Positions 1 through 7,276 of a stretch of 11,673 nt of DNA are shown piece by piece. The stretch is taken from NCBI GenBank assembly GCA_934699135.1, contig CAKUVM010000044.1, forward strand, positions 1-11,673. Direction: 5' to 3'. The notes beneath the pieces were generated by a model. That model was not told the origin of the DNA and made no database searches. It saw only the letters and a program-made list of their open reading frames with translations. The position numbers were made by a program, and so were the translations under genes. Source of the DNA: an uncultured Bacteroidales bacterium (GTDB taxonomy: Bacteria; Bacteroidota; Bacteroidia; Bacteroidales; Marinilabiliaceae). The first letter of the stretch is position 1; each line of letters starts with the position of its first letter.

Positions 1-1545
1 GTTCCCGCAAAGATGTGGAACAAGAAGGTGACCGCCGAAATCACCCCCGTCCTCACCTACGAGGGTGGCCAGGATGAGTATCCCGCAATCTCCGTACAGG
101 GCGAGGCTGCCCAGGGCAACGGCCAGACCATCAGCTACACCAACGGCGGTCAGATCAAGTATCCGAAGCAGGAGATTGACTTCAACGATAAGCAGCGCGT
201 CTCTGACCTCATCGTGCGCATCAAGTTCACCAAGGGCAGCAAGAGCTTCGAGGTCACCTCTACCGAACTCCAGATGCCCGCTTTGGCCAAGGGCGTAATC
301 GCGACCTCCACCCTCGTTGGCAAGGAGCCGGGCGTGAGCGCAGCCTCCAAGGACAACTTCGTCCGCAACACCACAGAGGACAAGGTGGCTGAGATCGTTT
401 ACCTCATCAACCAGGCTGAGATCCGCAACGGCCAGCTCAAGAAGGAGGATGTCGTAGCCATCAATGACTACATCAAGGCTCTCAACGCCGACGAGAAGAA
501 GAGCATCAAGAGCATCGCAATCTCCGCCTACGCTTCTCCTGACGGCTCCACCGACCTCAACACCAAGCTCTCCGGCAAGCGCGAGACCTCTGCCAGCAAC
601 TACTTGAACAAGACCCTCAAGAAGGCCAAGATCGAGGCCGACGTCGAGGGAAAGGCCACCCCGGAGGACTGGGACGGCTTCAAGAAAGCCGTTGAGGCTA
701 GTGACATTCAGGACAAGGATCTCATCATCCGCATCCTCTCTCTCTACACCGACCCGGACGTTCGCGAGAAGGAGATCAAGAACCTCTCTTCCGTATACAA
801 GACCTTGGCCAAGGAGATCCTCCCGGCTCTCCGCCGCTCCACCATCACTGTGACCGGCGAGCTCATCGGCAAGACTGATGAGGAGCTCAAGGCCGCAAAC
901 AAGGACGAGCTCACCATTGAGGAACTCCTCTTCGCCGCAACTCTTGAGAACGACCTTGACAAGCAGGCCGAGTATTACGACGCCGCCATCAAGAACTTCC
1001 CCAACGACTACCGCGGCTTCAACAACAAGGGCGTAGTCCTCTACAAGAAGGGCGACGTTGACGGCGCAAAGGCTCAGTTCGACAAGGCTGAGGCCATCAA
1101 GGCAGCTCCTGAAGTTGAGAACAACCTCGGCGTAATCGCTCTCGCAAAGAACGACATCAACGCCGCCAAGGAGTACTTCGGCAAGGCTGCGGGCACCGGC
1201 GCGGAGCTTGACGAGAACCTCGGCATAGCAGCCCTCCTTGAGGGTGACTACGAGAAGGCTGAGACCTACATGGGCAACAGCACCAGCTGCAACGCTGCCC
1301 TCGTCAAGATTCTCCTTGACAAGTTCGATGCCGCCATCGCCACCCTCAACGCCAACAAAGAGGAGATCGGCCTCAAGTATTATCTCAAGGCTGTCGCTTA
1401 CGCAAACAAGAAGGACAAGGACAACGCCCTTGAGAACCTCAACAAGGCTGCTAAGCTCGACGCTAAGTGGAAAGAGTACGCCAAGACCGATATGGAGTTC
1501 GGCGCATACTTCAACGACTCTAACTTCAAGACCATCGTTGAGTAA
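1..1545 (+). CDS. TPR protein with OmpA-like domain, N terminus outside window (partial)
   Basis: The frame is open from base 1, and the first visible codons (VPAKMWNKK) read as the inside of a domain with no signal peptide, so the gene starts upstream; the ATG at 13 is probably internal. Counting from that Met, residues 1-110 are beta-rich. Residues 165-205 resemble an OmpA-type peptidoglycan-binding motif (SIAISAYASPDGS, then N..LS.KRE). Residues 305-490 contain TPR-like helical pairs (FNNKGVVLYKKGDVDGA, ENNLGVIALAKNDINAA, YYLKAVAYANKKDKDNA). From memory, similar Bacteroidales proteins are exported envelope proteins or lipoproteins of about 600 residues with an N-terminal beta domain; I infer an envelope or periplasmic role. 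Codons are strongly biased (ATC, AAG, CTC, AAC), unlike the next three genes, which suggests very high expression. A strong terminator follows the TAA stop. Family assignment is good; exact function is unknown. Confidence 0.85.
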   Translation, partial: VPAKMWNKKVTAEITPVLTYEGGQDEYPAISVQGEAAQGNGQTISYTNGGQIKYPKQEIDFNDKQRVSDLIVRIKFTKGSKSFEVTSTELQMPALAKGVIATSTLVGKEPGVSAASKDNFVRNTTEDKVAEIVYLINQAEIRNGQLKKEDVVAINDYIKALNADEKKSIKSIAISAYASPDGSTDLNTKLSGKRETSASNYLNKTLKKAKIEADVEGKATPEDWDGFKKAVEASDIQDKDLIIRILSLYTDPDVREKEIKNLSSVYKTLAKEILPALRRSTITVTGELIGKTDEELKAANKDELTIEELLFAATLENDLDKQAEYYDAAIKNFPNDYRGFNNKGVVLYKKGDVDGAKAQFDKAEAIKAAPEVENNLGVIALAKNDINAAKEYFGKAAGTGAELDENLGIAALLEGDYEKAETYMGNSTSCNAALVKILLDKFDAAIATLNANKEEIGLKYYLKAVAYANKKDKDNALENLNKAAKLDAKWKEYAKTDMEFGAYFNDSNFKTIVE

Positions 1546-1576
1546 ACCAACGGCTTAGGCCAAGGCTAAAAACCAC

Positions 1577-1615
1577 AAGAGTGGGCGGCATAGTTTGCCG
1601 CCCACTCTTTTTTGT
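1577..1615 (+). terminator. Strong intrinsic terminator after the TPR/OmpA-like gene
   Basis: A perfect 14-bp stem (1577-1590 with 1596-1609) encloses a 5-nt loop (TAGTT) and is followed by a T run through 1613. It lies 31 nt after the stop codon of the upstream gene and separates it from the next unit. Confidence 0.95.
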
Positions 1616-1640
1616 TTGTTGCACAATTTTTATACTTTTG
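1611..1640 (+). promoter_or_regulatory. Bacteroidetes-type promoter overlapping the terminator tail
   Basis: TTTG at 1611-1614, 18 nt, then TACTTTTG at 1633-1640, which fits the -7 consensus TAnnTTTG. The -33 box lies inside the terminator's T tract. Transcription would begin near 1645 and run through a leader of about 190 nt into the PD40/OmpA gene. No better promoter is visible closer to that gene. Motif match is seen; activity is inferred. Confidence 0.6.
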
Positions 1641-1838
1641 CACCTGTCGATCAGCCGAATGGATCTCCAAGACAGAGTCCGCGAGACCGATTCGAGACCA
1701 CAATATGCCCTCCAAGTCAATGCAGCTAACGTGATCACGAAAAACCATAAGAGACGACAGGCCGGCTGAAACCCTATTTTTTGGGGGAAGAATCAATGAT
1801 AACAACCGACAAGCATTAACTTTACAGAAAAACGCCCA
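1641..1838 (+). other. Long untranslated leader with paired segments, possible regulatory RNA
   Basis: No credible coding sequence lies here. Two 7-nt complementary pairs stand out: CCTGTCG (1643-1649) with CGACAGG (1755-1761), and TCAGCCG (1651-1657) with CGGCTGA (1763-1769). Their order makes them crossing, so they are either a pseudoknot or mutually exclusive. A small local hairpin (1661-1680) and a direct repeat CGAGACC (1682-1688 and 1693-1699) lie between them. A T-rich stretch follows at 1776-1782 but has no clean terminator stem in front of it. The segment could be the 5' leader of the next gene or a short separate RNA. Confidence 0.3.
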
Positions 1839-3914
1839 GTGAAAAACTCGACTGCTATTTTTTTGAGGCATGATGTATTGTGGCCGCAGATACGGCGCCA
1901 CATACACTCGGCACAGAGCGCGGCCTCACGCCACGCCTGCGGCGCACTCCTGGCCACCGTGGGACTCCTATGCGCAACAACGACAGCCACGGCTGGCGAG
2001 GAATGGACCATGAGCAAAGTGGGCCCATGGACAAACGTTGCCAGCGTGAGCGTGAGTCAGGATGAGAAATATATGGTTTTCAGCCAGACTCAACCTGACG
2101 GGGGCGAATTGGCTTTTGAGGCCACGCTCAAAGGCGGGGTGTGGTCAGAGGCCAAACCAATTGGCGCGGTCAACGCCATAGGCGACCCTGGCGGCCTCTT
2201 CTTAAGCGATGACTGCCGGCACCTATACTTCCACGCCAAGGCCAACGAGGCCAGCGGCTACGACATATTCGTGAGCGTCCGCACGGGAGGCGAGTGGGGA
2301 AAGCCCGCGCGGCTGAGCGACCTGTGCACGGCCGCCGATGACATGTTCCCGTCCGTGACCGAGGGCGGGCAAGAGATATACTTCTTGCGTCACCAAGTGA
2401 AGTCTGACGCGAAGGCCGACCGCAAAGAGGCGGACAAGCTCTCAATCTATCACGCCAAACTGGGCAAAAATGGCAAATGGTCTCACATCTTGCCCATCAA
2501 CCCCGCCATATCTTTTGGCTACGTCCAAGACGCGCGCATTATGCGCGACGGCGTCACGCTGCTATACTCCACCAGACCAGAACGCAGAGACAACGCAAGA
2601 CCCACATTCACGCGCGTGACATATGGCGACCAATGGCTACTGCCAGAATTTATGAATAATGACGACGGGCGCGACTTCCTGTGCCTCCAAAACGCAGGCG
2701 ACCACCTATACCTCATCACGCAAGAGTCTCGCAAAAACGGAATGGCGATATTCCGCACCAGCATTCCCTACGCGAAGTATGCCAACGCCATCATGGCCAC
2801 AGAACACGGAAAAGTGCTGAACAAGCAGAACCAAAGCCCCGTGAACGCCACAATAGAGGTACGCAACCCAACGACAAACGACCTGCAAGGACGCTTTACC
2901 ACAGACCCGACGGACGGCTCATATCACATTGTGAGCAAGGCTGGGGCCGATCACATATTGGAGATCCGAGCCGAAGGTTACTCCTACTTCTCGCGACTGC
3001 TGCACTATGATGCCGACGGCACGCCACTGCTGCCATCCACCATTGAGTTGTTCGACACGGCCTCTGTGGGCATCACTCTCTTTGACAACGACATATTTCA
3101 GCCAATCGACGGCAAGGTGGTAGCCGTGCGCCAGACCGACAAAGCCATATTCAGGTCTCAGAAAGGGCGCAACGGGTGGTATATGCTCAAACTGCCACTG
3201 GGCTGCGACTACAACATAATTGCCACAGCCAAAGGCTTTGCGGAGAACAGCTTCCTCTTCAAAGAGACGGGCGACATAACGTTTAACCACTACGAGCGCG
3301 AAGTGCCAATGTCTCCTAAAAGAAGAGACGTGAAGATAAGGATATTTGATGAGGAGACGGGCGAACCCGTGGCCGCGGAGGCGACATTCAACAGCCAAGA
3401 CCGCAACGAAAAACTCACGCTCGCGCCAGACAAGGGCAGTGTGTCGCTCCGCGATGGAGACAGATATACCATAACGACGCATCCAAAAGGCTACATGTTC
3501 GCCAACCTGACCGTGAATCTGGCCACAGACCAGCGCAGCCAGATAGACATTCCGCTCACGGCTCTGCGCTCCGGGGCCAAACTGCTGCTGCATGACATTC
3601 TTTTCGACGTGGATCAGGCGTTCTTGCGCCCCGAATCATACGCCGAGCTTGATCGCGTGGTGCGGCTCATGAATGAGAACCCCGAGCTGCGAATAGAGAT
3701 TCAGGCACACACCGACAGCAAGGCCAGCGCGGCGCACAATAAGAAGCTGAGCGACAGGAGGGCCGAGTCCGCCCTGCAATATCTGATTGAAAACGGCATT
3801 GCGCCGAGCCGAATGAAATCTATCGGCTTTGGGGCCACAAGGCCAGTGGCGGACAACGAAACCGAGGAGGGCCGCCAACTCAACAGGCGAGTGGAACTCC
3901 TGATCATTGACTAA
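1839..3914 (+). CDS. Exported PD40 / carboxypeptidase-regulatory-like / OmpA protein (PorE-like architecture)
   Basis: Numbered from the GTG at 1839. A hydrophobic stretch at about 34-52 ends in TATA|GEEW, a signal peptidase I-type site with no clear lipobox. Residues 68-310 hold PD40-like propeller blades (SVSQDEKYMVFSQ, LFLSDDCRHLYFHA, PSVTEGGQEIYFLR). About 323-405, 410-490 and 495-572 are CarboxypepD_reg-like beta sandwiches. Residues 580-691 are an OmpA C-terminal domain with the peptidoglycan contacts Asp626 (in AHTD) and Arg641 (N..LS..RRA) and the closing NRRVE. It should sit in the periplasm attached to peptidoglycan. The domain order resembles PorE, a type IX secretion protein of Porphyromonas gingivalis, but PorE's N-terminal TPR and lipid anchor are missing, so I do not transfer the name. 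The start is uncertain: no ATG precedes the signal sequence, and TTG at 1863 or 1878 are alternatives. The next gene begins 18 nt downstream. Confidence 0.85.
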   Translation: MKNSTAIFLRHDVLWPQIRRHIHSAQSAASRHACGALLATVGLLCATTTATAGEEWTMSKVGPWTNVASVSVSQDEKYMVFSQTQPDGGELAFEATLKGGVWSEAKPIGAVNAIGDPGGLFLSDDCRHLYFHAKANEASGYDIFVSVRTGGEWGKPARLSDLCTAADDMFPSVTEGGQEIYFLRHQVKSDAKADRKEADKLSIYHAKLGKNGKWSHILPINPAISFGYVQDARIMRDGVTLLYSTRPERRDNARPTFTRVTYGDQWLLPEFMNNDDGRDFLCLQNAGDHLYLITQESRKNGMAIFRTSIPYAKYANAIMATEHGKVLNKQNQSPVNATIEVRNPTTNDLQGRFTTDPTDGSYHIVSKAGADHILEIRAEGYSYFSRLLHYDADGTPLLPSTIELFDTASVGITLFDNDIFQPIDGKVVAVRQTDKAIFRSQKGRNGWYMLKLPLGCDYNIIATAKGFAENSFLFKETGDITFNHYEREVPMSPKRRDVKIRIFDEETGEPVAAEATFNSQDRNEKLTLAPDKGSVSLRDGDRYTITTHPKGYMFANLTVNLATDQRSQIDIPLTALRSGAKLLLHDILFDVDQAFLRPESYAELDRVVRLMNENPELRIEIQAHTDSKASAAHNKKLSDRRAESALQYLIENGIAPSRMKSIGFGATRPVADNETEEGRQLNRRVELLIID

Positions 3915-3932
3915 ACAAACCACGCAAAGACG

Positions 3933-6002
3933 ATGAAAAACATCATAAAGGTCAAGATGCGCACGTGGGGCGCAACGGCGATGGCGACCTTATGCGCCAT
4001 GGCCGCGCAAACCGCCACGGCGCAAAACTTCAGCAAAGTATATGACGCCATGCCGGACATGACGCTTGACCAGACATACAGCGCGCTGATCAACTTCCAG
4101 AAAGCGAACCCATATCTCTCCTGCGTATATATCCAGCTCGGCTCCGTGAGCGAGAAAAAAATGATTATGTACGACCCGCTCCGCGAGACCGAGTCCATAA
4201 TATTCTGGGGCAAAAACGCAGAACTTTTCTACGGCAACCTCAAAGTATACTATACCGAGGGCGACGTTCGCTCAGAATTTTACGAGAACCTCCACATCCC
4301 ATTCTCCGGCAAGAGAATAACAGATGACGACCTTTGGAGATATGTGGAGCAGCACAAGCAGAAATGCAAGAACATAGCGGACTCCACGTCGCTCATATAT
4401 ACCGCCATAGAGAACTCGCGCTCACACTATAACCAGAGCATCGAAACGTTCAAAGGCATATGTGACGACTATCTGGACCGCAACGAGATGCTGCTCCGAT
4501 ATGACTCAAAGCTTGCCGCAAGGCTGGGCAAGCTCAAAAAGCACTCTGAGGAGTGCGAGAGGCAGTTTGCTGAATATAAGAGACTCACGAAGCTCTTCCC
4601 CGTGGCCAACTACACGCAGATCTATGAGAAAGTGCCCATAGAGACATATAGGCTAGACGGACTCACCAACAGCGACTTCTTCTCAAACCGCTTCAACATG
4701 TGGGACTACTCCGCATGGGTGGCGGATTTTGAGCAGACGTTCAACAGCCAAATTGTGCCATTGCGCAATGACGTGGCGGCCATCAACAAAGCCTATATGG
4801 CCACACGCGCAGAGTTTGAGGCTGGCGGCATTGTGACGGAGGCCACGAAGAAGCCATATGACGAGTATTTCCTGTTCCGCCTAGGTCACTTCGATGTGGG
4901 TTCTGCCGTAGACGCCCTCTTCGACTACCTGGAGGCCACAAGAGAGATGATTGTGATGGCGGGAGACTCAATAGGCCGCAACCTGTCCTACGCCCCCGGG
5001 CTTGAAAGCCGCAAGATGCGCAGGCTCAGCCGCCTGACCCTGCAAGCCAAGGCTGCCGCTCAGAAAAGGCAAACGCTGGCCGACAACGTCACGGAGGGCA
5101 AGCTGGCCCGTTTCGCCGACCTCTTCACGGGGCAGTATGGCGGCATGACGGGGATGAAGGACTTTATGGAGCGAGACGCCCAATATTGCCAGTCCATAAT
5201 TGACCAGATGAGCGAGGCCACGGCCGCCTACATGAGCCAGGCCGCGCAGTCGCAATCTTCAGAGACCGACGCATACAGCACCCCCAACGGCCAGGCCGCG
5301 CCATCCGTCCCCCTGTGGGTGGCCATAGACCCGAAATCCGTGACTGCAAGATTCGTCTCGACCCACATTGCCCGCAACACCCGCGGACAGATAGCCGCCG
5401 CGGCAGGCTATGCCAAAGGCAACGCGCAGAGTTGGTTCGTGGCCGGCATATCGGCCGAGGGCGCCACGCAATGGATGCTCCGCCCCAAAGGCGTGAACTC
5501 AGTGAACAAACTGACGGCCACGACAGACGGCGTGCTGGTGGCCGCCATCCGACGACTCAGGCCTGCCATCATTTTCGTTGACGGGCTGGGCAACGAAGTC
5601 GCCTCACTGGCCTCGGAGACTGAGATTGTGGACTTTATGGACCGCGACGGCGTCTCTGGCTCCATATTTTGGACCTCAGGCAACGACCAGGGCCTGCCCA
5701 CGCTCAGCATGGCGGCCGAGGGCGCGACAGACAAGAGTTGGACAACAGCACTGAGCGGCATGGCCAAAGCCGCGCAAGTGAGCGTGACGGCGGGTGGATT
5801 CGCAGTGACGGGCATCACGCCAAACAGCGAGTTGGCGGTACTGGACGTGGCAGCAGACGGCACGGTGGGCAATAAGACCATTGTGGCCGAAGGCATTGCA
5901 GACATCTTGGCCACACAGCGCGTGTCATCAGTAGAGATGGGCGCACTTGTCACGACCACTGAGGGCAAGCACAAATATGTGTCGTATGGCATAGGCCAAT
6001 AG
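3933..6002 (+). CDS. Exported protein of unknown function: helical N half, propeller-like C half
   Basis: I do not recognise this family. It begins with ATG 18 nt after the OmpA gene, so the two probably share a transcript. Residues 1-31 form a signal peptide (hydrophobic GATAMATLCAMAA, cleavage near TATAQ|NF); Met9 is an alternative start. Residues 32-450 are mostly helical and charged, with coiled-coil potential around 195-222 (KLKKHSEECERQFAEYKRL) and 360-385. A short polar linker (about 438-458, rich in Ser, Gln, Thr) leads to a beta-rich domain at 460-689. Segments such as SWFVAGISAEGATQWML and FAVTGITPNSELAVLDV there look like propeller blades. No catalytic motif is evident. Frequent ATA and TAT codons match the neighbouring OmpA and amidase genes. 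Partnership with the OmpA protein in the periplasm or at the outer membrane is inferred from position and export only. Confidence 0.8.
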   Translation: MKNIIKVKMRTWGATAMATLCAMAAQTATAQNFSKVYDAMPDMTLDQTYSALINFQKANPYLSCVYIQLGSVSEKKMIMYDPLRETESIIFWGKNAELFYGNLKVYYTEGDVRSEFYENLHIPFSGKRITDDDLWRYVEQHKQKCKNIADSTSLIYTAIENSRSHYNQSIETFKGICDDYLDRNEMLLRYDSKLAARLGKLKKHSEECERQFAEYKRLTKLFPVANYTQIYEKVPIETYRLDGLTNSDFFSNRFNMWDYSAWVADFEQTFNSQIVPLRNDVAAINKAYMATRAEFEAGGIVTEATKKPYDEYFLFRLGHFDVGSAVDALFDYLEATREMIVMAGDSIGRNLSYAPGLESRKMRRLSRLTLQAKAAAQKRQTLADNVTEGKLARFADLFTGQYGGMTGMKDFMERDAQYCQSIIDQMSEATAAYMSQAAQSQSSETDAYSTPNGQAAPSVPLWVAIDPKSVTARFVSTHIARNTRGQIAAAAGYAKGNAQSWFVAGISAEGATQWMLRPKGVNSVNKLTATTDGVLVAAIRRLRPAIIFVDGLGNEVASLASETEIVDFMDRDGVSGSIFWTSGNDQGLPTLSMAAEGATDKSWTTALSGMAKAAQVSVTAGGFAVTGITPNSELAVLDVAADGTVGNKTIVAEGIADILATQRVSSVEMGALVTTTEGKHKYVSYGIGQ

Positions 6003-6091
6003 GCGCATACGACACATCGCCGCCCCCGCGCCGAGCTCTTAGGAGCCTGACGCAGGGGCGTTGGTATGTCGTGCCGCCCCGCGACACATAT
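5975..6091 (+). repeat. Competing inverted repeats between the unknown gene and the amidase
   Basis: The arm ATGTGTCGTATG (5977-5988, inside the 3' end of the coding region) is perfectly complementary to CATACGACACAT (6006-6017), a 12-bp stem spanning the stop codon. An overlapping arm, ATATGTGTCG (5975-5984), is also perfectly complementary to CGACACATAT (6082-6091). CGACACAT therefore occurs twice, at 6010-6017 and 6082-6089, and the upstream arm can pair with only one copy at a time. No T run follows, so neither stem is a standard terminator. Confidence 0.65.
6021..6060 (+). repeat. GC-rich hairpin before the amidase gene
   Basis: CGCCCCCGCG (6021-6030) faces CGCAGGGGCG (6051-6060) with a single C/A mismatch, and GCTC/GAGC can pair inside the loop. 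The sequence after it (TTGGTATG) has no T run. It might act as a weak or Rho-assisted terminator, an mRNA 3'-end stabiliser, or part of a larger structure with the flanking CGACACAT repeats. Confidence 0.5.
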
Positions 6092-6093
6092 AT

Positions 6094-6124
6094 TTTCAGA
6101 ATAACCGCAAACGCGCTAATTTTG
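6094..6124 (+). promoter_or_regulatory. Promoter of the amidase gene
   Basis: TTTC at 6094-6097, 19 nt, then TAATTTTG at 6117-6124, a full match to the -7 consensus TAnnTTTG with a one-base deviation at -33. The predicted transcription start is near 6128-6132, within a few bases of the ATG at 6133. The right arm of an inverted repeat (6082-6091) lies directly against the -33 box. Confidence 0.65.
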
Positions 6125-6132
6125 CGGCTGAT

Positions 6133-7239
6133 ATGTTCAGAAGTCCTTTTCTCACACTCCTGCTGCTTATGGCCATGGCTCTCCTGCCGTCTGTCTCGGC
6201 GGGGCAGGCGCGGCGAAAGACGGCGGAGCCGCTGAGTGGCGAGCGCATTGACCAACTGCTGCAACGCAACGGCGTTGACGTGGCCCAAAAAAAGCTGTTC
6301 ATAGCACTCAACTGGGCCAGGCTCACAGCCGACGACGGCCTCATGATGGGCTATAAATATGAGCTGCCCACGAAGGCAGACATGGCTGATGCCGACAAAA
6401 TAATAGACCGCGAGAAGAAGGCCAGGCAAGAGCGCAAGAGACAGAGAGAGACGGCCAAAGCGCAAAAAGAGCAACGCCCCAAGACAAAAAAAGAGCCACT
6501 GTTTGGGAAGAGCAACGAGACGGTGGACATTGTGGACTATCGCCTGGAGGGGGCCACATATTACCTCGTGAGCGGCCACGGCGGGCCAGATCCGGGCGCC
6601 ATGAGCAAATATGCCGGCCAGACGATATGTGAAGACGAATATGCCTATGACGTGATCCTCCGGCTGGCGCGGCAGCTGATGAGCCACGGCGCGACGACGC
6701 ACATAATAATCCAAGACCCGGACGACGGAATCCGCGACGACGCAGCCCTCAAATGTGACGAGGACGAGACGTGCATGGGCGCGGACATCCCGCTGGACCA
6801 AGTCAAGAGGTTGCGACAGAGGTCGGACTCCATAAACTCACTATATGACAAGGAGCGCGGCAGATATTGCCGCTCCGTCTTCATCCACGTGGACAGCCGC
6901 AGCAAAGACACGCGCATAGACATATTCTTCTACCACTACGTGAAGAGCGAGCGCGGGCAGCGGCTGGCGTTGCGCCTACAGGCCAAGATGAGCCAAAAAT
7001 ATGCCAAGCACCAGCCCAACCGCGGCTTCAGCGGCGAGGTGAAGGAACGAGACCTCTACGTGCTTCGCGAGACAAACCCCGTGGGCGTCTTCATTGAGAT
7101 TGGCAACATACAGAACTCGCTAGACATGGTGAGGCTGGCCAAGGCAAACAACCGCGAGGCCATGGCCCGATGGCTGGCCGAAGGGCTGATGGAAGATTTC
7201 CTGCTCGGGGCGAAGGACGCGCCCAAGCCGAAACAATAG
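6133..7239 (+). CDS. Exported N-acetylmuramoyl-L-alanine amidase (Amidase_3 type)
   Basis: Predicted zinc amidase that cleaves the bond between N-acetylmuramic acid and L-alanine in peptidoglycan. I chose ATG 6133 because it opens a clean signal peptide (MFRSPFLTLLLLMAMALLPS, cleavage near VSA|GQA); the frame stays open back to a TTG at 6061, but that adds 24 unlikely residues and lies upstream of the promoter. Residues 38-80 end in FIALNWARLTADDGLMMGYKYELP, spaced like a degenerate LysM repeat. A highly charged Lys/Arg linker spans 88-122. The catalytic domain runs from about 140 to 358, with probable zinc ligands His149 (SGHGGPDPGA), Glu167 or 169, and His252 (FIHVDS), and catalytic Glu322 (VFIEIGNIQN). 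The usual DPGHGG is SGHGG here. Length is 368 residues. It has its own promoter, and the next gene starts 37 nt downstream. Confidence 0.88.
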   Translation: MFRSPFLTLLLLMAMALLPSVSAGQARRKTAEPLSGERIDQLLQRNGVDVAQKKLFIALNWARLTADDGLMMGYKYELPTKADMADADKIIDREKKARQERKRQRETAKAQKEQRPKTKKEPLFGKSNETVDIVDYRLEGATYYLVSGHGGPDPGAMSKYAGQTICEDEYAYDVILRLARQLMSHGATTHIIIQDPDDGIRDDAALKCDEDETCMGADIPLDQVKRLRQRSDSINSLYDKERGRYCRSVFIHVDSRSKDTRIDIFFYHYVKSERGQRLALRLQAKMSQKYAKHQPNRGFSGEVKERDLYVLRETNPVGVFIEIGNIQNSLDMVRLAKANNREAMARWLAEGLMEDFLLGAKDAPKPKQ

Positions 7240-7276
7240 GCCGCCACTCCACGTAAGAACAAGAAGACAGACAACA

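Noticed and set aside
1690..1712. ATTCGAGACC as the T arm of a tRNA
   Set aside because: The stems do not pair as a T arm, and no acceptor stem, D arm or anticodon arm can be built around it.
2919..3593. 224-codon minus-strand frame inside the OmpA gene
   Set aside because: It is opposite conserved beta-sandwich sequence with no promoter or domain; an antisense shadow.
6061..6132. TTG at 6061 as start of the amidase
   Set aside because: It would add 24 residues ahead of a clean signal peptide and lies upstream of the -33/-7 elements.
5950..6801. 283-codon minus-strand frame over the amidase region
   Set aside because: It overlaps a well-supported + strand signal peptide and catalytic domain, and its translation is low-complexity and unlike any family.
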